A DNA stretch of 64,000 nucleotides from Halomonas sp. McH1-25 (GTDB lineage Bacteria; Pseudomonadota; Gammaproteobacteria; Pseudomonadales; Halomonadaceae), in contig NZ_JAKRFI010000001.1 in assembly GCF_022348165.1 (NCBI RefSeq), positions 1,116,001 through 1,180,000 on the forward strand, written 5' to 3'. The position numbers were made by a program, and so were the translations under genes. Of this stretch, positions 44,089-51,971 are shown in pieces (the stretch's first letter is position 1; every line of letters begins with the position of its first letter). The notes beneath the pieces are model-generated. The model searched no databases and had not been told where the DNA came from. It saw only the letters and a program-made list of their open reading frames with translations.

Positions 44089-45578
44089 CCTCTCCCAAGC
44101 GTGCCGTGGTGATCGGCGCCGGCTTCGGCGGCCTGGCCCTGGCCATTCGCCTACAGGCCGGCGGCTACCGGACCACACTGCTGGAGAAGCGCGACAGGCC
44201 CGGTGGTCGCGCCTATGTCTACGAGGATAAAGGCTTCGTCTTCGATGCCGGCCCCACGGTGATTACCGATCCCTCGGCCCTGGAGGAACTCTTCATGCTC
44301 GCTGGCAGGCGGCTGGATGATTACGTCGAGTTGCTGCCGGTCACGCCGTTCTACCGCCTGTGCTGGGAGGACGCGCCCGCCTTCGATTACGTCAACGATC
44401 AGGCCGAACTCGAACGCCAGATTGCCGAGCGCAATCCGGCGGATGTGGAAGGTTACCGGCAGTTTCTGAGCTACTCGCGGGCGGTATTCGAGGAGGGCTA
44501 TCGCAAGCTCGGCGCCGTGCCGTTCCTGTCGTTTCGCGACATGGCGCGCGCCGGGCCGCAACTCGCCAGGTTGCAGGCCTGGAAGAGCGTTTACGCCATG
44601 GTGTCGCGCTTCATTCAAGACGAGCACCTGCGCCAGGCGTTCTCCTTTCACTCGCTGCTGGTGGGCGGCAACCCCTTCGCCACGTCGTCGATCTACACCC
44701 TGATCCACGCCCTGGAGCGCGAATGGGGTGTGTGGTTTCCGCGCGGCGGCACCGGCGCGCTGGTGAGCGGCATGGTTCGCCTGTTCGAAGACCTGGGCGG
44801 TCGACTCGAACTCAACGCCCCGGTCAGTCGTATCGAGGTCGACGGCGACCGCGTCAGTGGCGTCGTGGTCGAGGACGGTCGCCGCTTCCCGGCCGACGCC
44901 CTGGCGTCCAATGCCGATGTCATGCACACCTATGGCAAATTGCTCGGCACCCACCCACGCGGTGTCAGCCAGGCCCGCGCACTGGGCCGCAAGCGCTTCA
45001 GCATGTCGCTGTTCGTGATCTACTTCGGCCTCGATACGCCACCGCCCGAGGGGCTGGAGCACCATACGGTGTGCTTCGGGCCGCGCTACCGCGAGTTGAT
45101 CGACGACATCTTCAACGGCGAGACGCTGGCCGACGACTTCTCGCTCTATCTGCATGCGCCGTGCGTTACCGATCCGTCATTGGCGCCGCCCGGCTGCAGC
45201 GCGCACTACGTACTCGCCCCGGTGCCCCACCTGGGCAAGGCGCCCATCGACTGGCGCGTCGAGGGGCCGCGCTATCGCGACCGCATCCTCGACTATCTCG
45301 AACGCCACTACATTCCTGGCCTGCGCGAACATCTGGTCACCTGCCGTCACTTCACGCCCGAGGATTTCCGCGACGAACTCAACGCTCACCTGGGCTCGGC
45401 GTTCTCGCTGGAACCCATCCTTACCCAGAGCGCCTGGTTCCGCCCGCACAACCGCGACTCACGAATCGACAACCTCTATCTGGTCGGCGCCGGCACCCAC
45501 CCCGGTGCCGGCGTGCCGGGCGTGATCGGCTCGGCCAAGGCCACGGCCGGCCTGATGCTGGAGCAGCTCGGTGCATGA
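44085..45578 (+). CDS. crtI: Phytoene desaturase (lycopene-forming)
   Basis: 497 residues. The FAD motif is AVVIGAGFGGLALAIRLQAG then EKRDRPGGRAYVYED. The C-terminal carotenoid desaturase signature is LYLVGAGTHPGAGVPGVIGS. It carries out four desaturations from phytoene to lycopene. ATG 44085 overlaps the crtY stop and has AGGAG upstream. The frame is open far upstream inside crtY, but that part is antigenic noise from another frame of crtY and is not used. Confidence 0.94.
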   Translation: MTSPKRAVVIGAGFGGLALAIRLQAGGYRTTLLEKRDRPGGRAYVYEDKGFVFDAGPTVITDPSALEELFMLAGRRLDDYVELLPVTPFYRLCWEDAPAFDYVNDQAELERQIAERNPADVEGYRQFLSYSRAVFEEGYRKLGAVPFLSFRDMARAGPQLARLQAWKSVYAMVSRFIQDEHLRQAFSFHSLLVGGNPFATSSIYTLIHALEREWGVWFPRGGTGALVSGMVRLFEDLGGRLELNAPVSRIEVDGDRVSGVVVEDGRRFPADALASNADVMHTYGKLLGTHPRGVSQARALGRKRFSMSLFVIYFGLDTPPPEGLEHHTVCFGPRYRELIDDIFNGETLADDFSLYLHAPCVTDPSLAPPGCSAHYVLAPVPHLGKAPIDWRVEGPRYRDRILDYLERHYIPGLREHLVTCRHFTPEDFRDELNAHLGSAFSLEPILTQSAWFRPHNRDSRIDNLYLVGAGTHPGAGVPGVIGSAKATAGLMLEQLGA

Positions 45579-46537
45579 GTGAAACGACTAATCTGAGCAA
45601 CATGAACGACCTGGCACGCCACGCCACCCAGACCATCCAGGCTGGCTCGAAGAGCTTTTCCACCGCCTCGCGCCTGTTCGACCCCGCCACCCGGCGCAGC
45701 GCCGTGATGCTCTACGCCTGGTGTCGTCATTGCGACGATGTGATCGACGGTCAGGAACTGGGCTTCGGCCAGGCCGATGGCGAGCGCGCCGATGCGGCCT
45801 GCCTGGCCGAGCTACGCGAGACGACCCGGCGTGCCTATGCCGGCGAGACGATGGAAAGTCCGCCCTTCGCCGCCTTTCAGCAGGTCGTTCTGACCCACCG
45901 CATTCCCGCACGCTACCCCATGGATCACCTCGACGGTTACGCCATGGACGTGCATCGACATCGTTACGAGACGCTCGAAGATACGCTGACCTACTGCTAC
46001 CGCGTTGCGGGGGTGGTGGGCGTGATGATGGCCATGGTGATGGGGGTACGCGACGAACCGACCCTGGACCGCGCCTGCGATCTCGGTCTGGCTTTTCAAC
46101 TGACCAACATCGCCCGCGACATCGTCGAGGATGCCGGCATCGGCCGCTGCTATCTGCCCACCGAGTGGCTGCGTGAAGCCGGCATCCCGGCCGATGAGAT
46201 TGTCGATCCGAGTCATCGCGATGCCCTGGCAGGACTGGCCGCGCGCCTGGTCGATCTGGCGGAGCCCTACTATCAGTCAGCCAAGGGTGGGCTCAATGCG
46301 CTGCCGCTACGCTCTGCCTGGGCCATCGCCACGGCACACGGCGTCTATCGGGAAATCGGCATCAAGGTAAAAGCGCAGGGCGCCCGCGCCTGGGATACGC
46401 GGGCCTCGACCAGCCAGGCCGACAAGCTGCGCCTGCTGGCCCAGGGCTCGGCCATGGCGCTTCGCTCGCGAGCCGGCACGCCCGAGCCGAGACCGCCCGG
46501 GCTGTGGACGCGATCTCGTCACGCTCTGTCCAACTAG
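45575..46537 (+). CDS. crtB: Phytoene synthase
   Basis: 320 residues. Two Asp-rich Mg2+-binding motifs are visible: YAWCRHCDDVIDGQ and LTNIARDIVEDAGIGR. The signature YCYRVAGVVGVMMA is between them. It joins two GGPP to phytoene. The ATG overlaps the crtI stop (ATGA). It is the last carotenoid gene of the operon; a 67-nt gap separates it from the AraC gene. Confidence 0.94.
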   Translation: MSETTNLSNMNDLARHATQTIQAGSKSFSTASRLFDPATRRSAVMLYAWCRHCDDVIDGQELGFGQADGERADAACLAELRETTRRAYAGETMESPPFAAFQQVVLTHRIPARYPMDHLDGYAMDVHRHRYETLEDTLTYCYRVAGVVGVMMAMVMGVRDEPTLDRACDLGLAFQLTNIARDIVEDAGIGRCYLPTEWLREAGIPADEIVDPSHRDALAGLAARLVDLAEPYYQSAKGGLNALPLRSAWAIATAHGVYREIGIKVKAQGARAWDTRASTSQADKLRLLAQGSAMALRSRAGTPEPRPPGLWTRSRHALSN

Positions 46538-46604
46538 TCGACAGCTCGCCTACGGTGGCATTCTTCGGCACCATGCAATCTGCATCATCCGCCGAGGAAT
46601 CCCC

Positions 46605-47420
46605 ATGAGTCAGTTCTGGCGCGATCCGGCACTGCCCTTCGTCGAGAGCCGCCGGGCCAGCCACAGTCGGGCCTGTTATCGGGCGCACAGCCATCCTACC
46701 CTGTCGATCGGCGTGGTGGATCGTGGCCGCAGTCTTTTCCAGTGTCGGGATGCGCGGTTCACCCTGACGCCGGGCAGCCTGGTCAGCATCCCGGCCAACG
46801 TCGTGCACGCCTGCAACCCCCTGCCAACGCTCAGTTGGAGCTACCAGATGCTGTATCTGGATGCTGACTGGGTAGCCGACGTGCTGGGTAACGAGGCCTC
46901 CCTCTCCCATGCGAACGCCTTCGTCGTCGCCTCGTCTCCGGCCTACCGGGCCTTCTGCCGGCTCAATGCCCGGTTGTTCTCCTCGGCGTCGAACGAGGAG
47001 AAGGAAGCCGAACTTATCGCCTTTCTACGTGAACGTCTCTGGTGCAGCGGCACCGCAATTGCCTTGCCGGGACCGTCACGGACACGGCTCGCGACCATCC
47101 AGGCCCGTCTGCTGGAGGATCTCGACCGGCCACTCAGCCTGGAGACGCTGGCGCAAAATCATGGCCTGAGCCGCTATCAGCTGATTCGCCTGTTTCGACG
47201 CGAAACGGGCCTGACGCCGCACGCCTGGCTGCAGGATCGACGCATCCGGCAGGCGCGCCGGCGCCTGCAGCAGGGCGCCGATCTGGCCAGCCTGGCCCAG
47301 GAACTGGGATTTGCCGATCAGGGCCACTTTCAGCGCGTCTTCAAGGATCGGGTGGCCACCACACCGGGGCGCTATCGCCATCGCGATCCGGGGGCCGAGG
47401 ACAGGGCAATCCGATCCTGA
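46605..47420 (+). CDS. AraC-family transcriptional regulator
   Basis: 271 residues. An N-terminal cupin-like sensor (SRACYRAHSHPTLSIGVVDR, TLTPGSLVSIPANVVHACNP) precedes two C-terminal HTHs (LETLAQNHGLSRYQLIRLFR and LASLAQELGFADQGHFQRVF). GAGGAA precedes the ATG. It sits just before a LysE-type exporter gene on the same strand, a common AraC-LysE pair, so it probably controls amino-acid export rather than pigments. Confidence 0.87.
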   Translation: MSQFWRDPALPFVESRRASHSRACYRAHSHPTLSIGVVDRGRSLFQCRDARFTLTPGSLVSIPANVVHACNPLPTLSWSYQMLYLDADWVADVLGNEASLSHANAFVVASSPAYRAFCRLNARLFSSASNEEKEAELIAFLRERLWCSGTAIALPGPSRTRLATIQARLLEDLDRPLSLETLAQNHGLSRYQLIRLFRRETGLTPHAWLQDRRIRQARRRLQQGADLASLAQELGFADQGHFQRVFKDRVATTPGRYRHRDPGAEDRAIRS

Positions 47421-47492
47421 GGCGCACTTTCCTTCAATACGTCGGCCCATCCAGCGTCAACAATGGAAGCCTGTTCGGAGCGGAGATCCGTC

Positions 47493-48140
47493 ATGCTGCA
47501 ACAATTCCTGTTGGTCGCCGGTGCCCACTTTCTCGCCCTGCTCAGTCCGGGCCCCGACTTCTTTCTCATCCTGCGCTACGCCATTGTTCGGAGCCGTCTC
47601 CAGGCAGCACTGGCCTGTCTGGGCATCACCTTGGCCAACGCCCTGTTCATCGGTCTGGCACTGTTCGGTCTGATGGCTCTGGATAATGACAGCACGACAT
47701 TTTTGCTGCTGCAGTTGGCGGGAGCCGGCTTTCTCGTCTACATGGGAGGGCTCTTCATTCGTCATGCCGGCCGGACCCCGCTGTCGGAAGCCGCCACCAG
47801 CGCCGCTACGCCCAAGGTTTCCTACGGTGCGTTGCTGGCCGGGCTGACCTCGGGGCTACTCAACCCTAAGAACGGCCTTTTTTACGCTAGCCTGTTCGCC
47901 GTACTCAACGCCCGTGCCACACCGCCCGCCATCCAGGGGCTCTACGCGCTGTGGATGGTCGGCGTGGTGCTCGGCTGGGATCTTCTCGTGGCGCGGCTGG
48001 CCGGGCATCCCCGGCTAATACGGCATCTGGGTCGCGGTCTGAAGGCCATCGAGCGGCTGGCCGGCGTCGTCCTGCTGTTGCTGGCACTTGGGATCATCGT
48101 CTCCCGGCGCAACGCGCTACTGGCGCTGATCGTTTCTTAG
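47493..48140 (+). CDS. LysE-family amino-acid exporter
   Basis: 215 residues with five or six membrane helices. LALLSPGPDFFLILRYAI is the LysE/RhtB signature, with LLAGLTSGLLNPKNGLFYAS. It exports an amino acid such as a homoserine/threonine- or lysine-like compound. ATG 47493 has CGGAG upstream; ATG 47463 is in frame but adds ten residues before the conserved start. The 3' end overlaps the convergent crtZ by 24 nt. Confidence 0.86.
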   Translation: MLQQFLLVAGAHFLALLSPGPDFFLILRYAIVRSRLQAALACLGITLANALFIGLALFGLMALDNDSTTFLLLQLAGAGFLVYMGGLFIRHAGRTPLSEAATSAATPKVSYGALLAGLTSGLLNPKNGLFYASLFAVLNARATPPAIQGLYALWMVGVVLGWDLLVARLAGHPRLIRHLGRGLKAIERLAGVVLLLLALGIIVSRRNALLALIVS

Positions 48141-48626
48141 CGGCCCGTCATGTTTTTCACGCAACTGACGCTTGAGCGTGCTCACCGACGGCGCAACCAG
48201 GAAGCCGAACGACACACAGCCTTCCTTGCCTTTCACGGCATGATGCATGCGGTGGGCCTGGTAAAGCCGCTTGAGATAACCGCGCCGCGGCACGTAACGG
48301 AACGGCCAGCGCTGATGCACCAACCCGTCGTGGGCGAGAAAGTACAGGAAGCCGTACGCGGTCATTCCGGCACCGACCCACTGCAACGGGTACCACCCTG
48401 ACGTACCCAGCGCGATCAACGCGATCGCTACCCCGGCGAACACCACGGCATACAGATCGTTCTTCTCGAACCAGCCGGTACGCTCGGGTGAATCGTGCGG
48501 CTCATGGTGCGAGCGATGCCACTCCCACCCCCAGCCGTGCATGATGTACTTATGGGCAAACCAGGCGAACGCCTCCATGCCGGCCACCGTTAACAAGACG
48601 ATCAATGTATTCAGGACATAACTCAT
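48117..48626 (-). CDS. crtZ: Beta-carotene hydroxylase
   Basis: 169 residues, the CrtZ type. The di-iron histidines are visible: AHKYIMHGWGWEWHRSHHEP (HX4H and HX2HH), HDGLVH, and HRMHHAVKGKEGCVSFGF. It hydroxylates both rings of beta-carotene to zeaxanthin. ATG 48626 precedes the first membrane helix; ATG 48659 is less likely. It is on the strand opposite to the main operon and has its own promoter, with a crt operator-like site 44 nt upstream. Confidence 0.93.
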   Translation of the reverse strand: MSYVLNTLIVLLTVAGMEAFAWFAHKYIMHGWGWEWHRSHHEPHDSPERTGWFEKNDLYAVVFAGVAIALIALGTSGWYPLQWVGAGMTAYGFLYFLAHDGLVHQRWPFRYVPRRGYLKRLYQAHRMHHAVKGKEGCVSFGFLVAPSVSTLKRQLREKHDGPLRNDQRQ

Positions 48627-48669
48627 GGCGGTCTCGTCTCCCGTGCCTCGACAGGACACTGGGGTATTG

Positions 48670-48688
48670 CTGTACCGTTACTGTACAA
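48670..48688. promoter_or_regulatory. Candidate crt operator B at the crtZ promoter
   Basis: CTGTAC-CGTTAC-TGTACAA on the + strand: two half-sites with an 11-bp pitch, matching operator A in spacing and in the second half-site. The minus strand has TACAGT within it, a possible -10 for crtZ. Confidence 0.5.
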
Positions 48689-48731
48689 GCTCCCCCCTCA
48701 CTTCGACAGGCCAATTCCGCCAAGACAGCGC

Positions 48732-48759
48732 ATATAAAACCGCCGTCCGAAGACGGCGG
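48732..48759 (-). terminator. Intrinsic terminator of mmsA
   Basis: On the minus strand CCGCCGTC-TTCG-GACGGCGG (48759-48740), a perfect 8-bp stem with a stable UUCG tetraloop, is followed by TTTTATAT. It is 27 nt after the mmsA stop and prevents read-through into crtZ. Confidence 0.9.
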
Positions 48760-48786
48760 CAGGCAGCAGTCGTGAAGTTTTTGCCT

Positions 48787-50286
48787 TTACCCCATCGAGA
48801 TGGTGCTGTTGATGCCGCTGGAGACGTTCTCGGGCTCGAACCAGCGCGCAGTGACGGTCTTGGTCTGTGTCCAGAAGGCAATGGCCTGCTTGCCGTTGGG
48901 GCCGAGGTCGCCGAGCTTGGAGGCGCGTGAGCCGGTGAAGCTGAAGTAGGCCACCGGCACCGGGATCGGAACGTTGATGCCGACCTGGCCGACATCGATG
49001 TCGCTCTCGAAGCGCTTGGCGGCCCACCCCGAATTGGTGAAGATTGCCGTGCCGTTGCCGTTGGGGTTGGCGTTGATGAACTCGATGGCGTCGTCCAGCG
49101 TCTCGACGCCTGCCACGCACAGCACCGGGCCGAAAATCTCCTCCTTATAGATGGTCATCTCGGCGGTCACGTCGCTGAAGATGGTCGGGCCGACGAAGTT
49201 GCCGTCCGGATAGCCTTCCACCTGAATATCGCGGCCATCCAGCGCCAATGTCGCGCCTTCGCTTTCCCCCGTGCCGATCAACTGCACCACGCGATCACGC
49301 GCCGCCGGCGAGACCAGCGGGCCGAGGTCGGCATCGCGCTGGGTGCCGGGGCCGACCTTCATGGCCCGGGACTTCTCGACGATTTCATCGAGCCATTGGC
49401 GGGCCTCGCCCACCAGCACCAGCACCGAGTTGGCCATGCAGCGCTGGCCGGCCGCGCCGAAGGCCGAGCCGAGAATGTTGTTGATGGCCTGGCTACGGTT
49501 GGCGTCGGGCATGATCACGCAGTGGTTCTTGGCGCCCATCATCGCCTGAACGCGCTTGCCGGCCTTGCCGGCCCGTTCGTGGATCAGGCTGCCGATGCGC
49601 GTCGAGCCGATGAACGACAGCGCCTTGATATCGGGATGGTCACACAACCGGTTGGCCACGTCCGGGCCGCCATGCACCACGTTGAGCACCCCGGCGGGCA
49701 CGCCGGCCTCGTGGGCCAGCTCGACCAGACGCATGGTCGACGACGGGTCCTGCTCGGAAGGCTTGAGCACGAAGGTATTGCCGGTGGCGATGGCCAACGG
49801 AAACATGAAACACGGCAACATGATCGGAAAATTGAAGGCGGTGATGCCGGCGCCCACGCCCAGCGGCTGATTCAGCGAATAGACGTTGACGTCGCTGGCG
49901 GCGTTTTCGGCGATCTCGCCAAGCTGCAGCGTAGTGATCGAACAAGCATGCTCGACCACTTCCAGGCCGCGCCCCACTTCGCCTTCGGCATCCGGCAGGG
50001 TCTTGCCGTGTTCCTCGGTGATCAGCGCTGCGAGCTCGGCGGTATGCTCACGAATCAGCGCCTGGAAGGCCAGCATGATGCGCATGCGCTTGGCCAACGG
50101 CACCTTGCGCCAGGTCTTGAACGCCGCCTTGGCGCTGGCCACGGCACGGTCGACTTCCTCGACGGGGCAGAACGGCACCCGCGCCACCACTTCCTGAGTG
50201 GCCGGATTGACCACATCCCGCCACTCCTGAGCTTGTGACGGAACGGACTGGCCATCGATGTAGAGGGAAATTTCTCGAACGGACAT
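48787..50286 (-). CDS. mmsA: Methylmalonate-semialdehyde dehydrogenase (CoA-acylating)
   Basis: 499 residues, an aldehyde dehydrogenase of the MMSDH class. The catalytic Cys is in FGAAGQRCMANSV. The MMSDH-specific text AITAFNFPIMLPCFMFPLAI-like (GITAFNFPIMLPCFMFPLA) and MGAKNHCVIMPDAN are present. It turns methylmalonate semialdehyde into propionyl-CoA in valine catabolism, or malonate semialdehyde into acetyl-CoA in beta-alanine or inositol breakdown. AAGGAG precedes the ATG. No mmsB is adjacent. Confidence 0.92.
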   Translation of the reverse strand: MSVREISLYIDGQSVPSQAQEWRDVVNPATQEVVARVPFCPVEEVDRAVASAKAAFKTWRKVPLAKRMRIMLAFQALIREHTAELAALITEEHGKTLPDAEGEVGRGLEVVEHACSITTLQLGEIAENAASDVNVYSLNQPLGVGAGITAFNFPIMLPCFMFPLAIATGNTFVLKPSEQDPSSTMRLVELAHEAGVPAGVLNVVHGGPDVANRLCDHPDIKALSFIGSTRIGSLIHERAGKAGKRVQAMMGAKNHCVIMPDANRSQAINNILGSAFGAAGQRCMANSVLVLVGEARQWLDEIVEKSRAMKVGPGTQRDADLGPLVSPAARDRVVQLIGTGESEGATLALDGRDIQVEGYPDGNFVGPTIFSDVTAEMTIYKEEIFGPVLCVAGVETLDDAIEFINANPNGNGTAIFTNSGWAAKRFESDIDVGQVGINVPIPVPVAYFSFTGSRASKLGDLGPNGKQAIAFWTQTKTVTARWFEPENVSSGINSTISMG

Positions 50287-50401
50287 GTTGAACGGCTCCT
50301 TTTGCGTTGTGATTGTTATGTCCCGTAAGACTGTGCAACGGACAATTCCCCTGAGTCTACGCTCTGTCTGAAAAATCGGCGAGGCTACCGGCGCGGCAAG
50401 A

Positions 50402-51877
50402 TCAGGTTCCGCAGAACGTCCGAAACACCTGCTCGCTGGGCTCTGCCGGCAGCGTATACGCCTCGCGGCCGGGCTGTTCCTCGAAGGGCTTGGCCAGCAC
50501 CTCGCGAAGTGCCTCGAAAGGGCTGAAATCGCCTTGGTAAGCCGCCGACAGCGCTTCTTCGACCTTATGGTTGCGAGGTATGTAGAGCGGATTGATCGCC
50601 CGCATGCGGGTGGCGACGGTGGCCGCGTCAACGTCTTCGCGCGCCAGCCGCGCCTGCCATAGAGGTAGCCAGGTCTCGAGGGGCTCGGTGCGTTCGCAGA
50701 GTTCGAACAGTGCCTGGCGTCCTGCGGAGGACTCCGCCACGTCGGCCAGCTGGCGAAAGCTCAGGGTAAAATCGGCACGCCCGGCGTGCAACGCTTCGAG
50801 CAACGATCCGGCGAGTTCGGCGTCGCCCTCCTCTTCGTGCTCCAGGCCGAGCTTGGCGCGCATCACGGCCAGCCACTCGCTTTCATAGCGAGCGGGATAG
50901 GCTTCGATCACCTTGGTGGCGCGTTCGATGGCACGCTCCTGCTCGGCGTCGATCAATGGCAGCAGCGTCTCGGCGAAGCGCGCCAGGTTCCACTGGATGA
51001 TGCCCGGCTGGTTGCCATAGGCGTAGCGCCCACCCGCGTCGATGGAGCTGAACACCTTGCGCGGATCGTAGGCTTCCATGAACGCGCAGGGGCCGAAATC
51101 GATGGTTTCGCCCGAGATTGCAGTGTTGTCGGTGTTCATCACGCCATGAATGAAGCCCACCCCCATCCAGCGGGCGACCAGGGCGGCCTGGCGCGCCTGC
51201 ACCGCTTCCAGCAGGCCCAGGTAGCGTTCTTCCTCGGGACGCTCGAGCAGCTCGGGAAAGTGGCGCTCGATGACGTGATCGGCCAGGGTGCGTACGCCGT
51301 CGATATCGCCACGGGTGGCGAAATACTGGAAAGTGCCCACGCGAATGTGGCTCGAGGCTACACGTGTAACGACACCGCCCGGCTCGGGCACGCGGCGCAC
51401 GACGCGTTCGCCTGTGGTCACTGCAGCCAGTGCCCGCGTGGTGGGGATGCCCATGGCATGCATCGCCTCGCTGACCAGATACTCGCGCAGTACCGGCCCC
51501 AGCGGCGCGCGGCCATCGCCGCCACGCGAGAACGGCGTACACCCTGCCCCCTTGAGCTGAATGTCACGCAACCGTCCCTGCCGGTCGGTGACTTCGCCAA
51601 GCAACACGGCGCGACCATCGCCCAGGCGCGGCACGAAATTGCCGAACTGATGGCCGGCATAGGCCATGGCCAGCGGCTCGGCGCCCGGCGGTACTTGGTT
51701 GCCGGCAAACCAGGCAGCGGCCTGGTCGGCATCGAAAGCCTCGAGATCGAAGCCGAGTTCCTCGGCCAAGGTGCGGTTGAAGGCGACCAGCTCGGGCGCC
51801 TTCACCGGAACGGGGTCGAAGCGCTCGTAGAAACGCTCCGGAAGTCGTGCATAGCGCAACGTAAACGCGGGAAACAT
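50402..51877 (-). CDS. selO: SelO family protein adenylyltransferase (YdiU)
   Basis: 491 residues, the usual length. A pseudokinase fold with inverted ATP, transferring AMP to Ser/Thr/Tyr of targets. MAYAGHQFGNFVPRLGDGRA, QLKGAGCTPFSRGGDGRAPL, GVMNTDNTAISGETIDFGPC and the C-terminal FCGT are visible. The Cys third from the end occupies the position held by selenocysteine in eukaryotic SelO. In E. coli it acts in the redox stress response. It is alone, with mmsA downstream on the same strand. Confidence 0.92.
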   Translation of the reverse strand: MFPAFTLRYARLPERFYERFDPVPVKAPELVAFNRTLAEELGFDLEAFDADQAAAWFAGNQVPPGAEPLAMAYAGHQFGNFVPRLGDGRAVLLGEVTDRQGRLRDIQLKGAGCTPFSRGGDGRAPLGPVLREYLVSEAMHAMGIPTTRALAAVTTGERVVRRVPEPGGVVTRVASSHIRVGTFQYFATRGDIDGVRTLADHVIERHFPELLERPEEERYLGLLEAVQARQAALVARWMGVGFIHGVMNTDNTAISGETIDFGPCAFMEAYDPRKVFSSIDAGGRYAYGNQPGIIQWNLARFAETLLPLIDAEQERAIERATKVIEAYPARYESEWLAVMRAKLGLEHEEEGDAELAGSLLEALHAGRADFTLSFRQLADVAESSAGRQALFELCERTEPLETWLPLWQARLAREDVDAATVATRMRAINPLYIPRNHKVEEALSAAYQGDFSPFEALREVLAKPFEEQPGREAYTLPAEPSEQVFRTFCGT

Positions 51878-51971
51878 CGCAACTCCAGCGGCATCCAGCC
51901 GAATGACGAATGACGGTCCTGTCCCGATCAGCGTAGGTCATGCCAGGCAGGGATGCCGGCAGAACGAGAGA

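Noticed and set aside
43038-45578. Very long open frame covering crtI and continuing upstream through crtY
   Set aside because: Only the part from 44085 is homologous to phytoene desaturase; the upstream part is a shadow frame of crtY. The ATGA overlap fixes the start.
44360-46537. Long open frame covering crtB and continuing upstream through crtI
   Set aside because: The phytoene synthase starts at 45575, overlapping the crtI stop. The upstream residues are a shadow of crtI in high-GC DNA.
46605-47420. AraC protein as carotenoid regulator
   Set aside because: It adjoins and probably controls the LysE exporter gene, a common pair; nothing in the sequence links it to the crt promoters.
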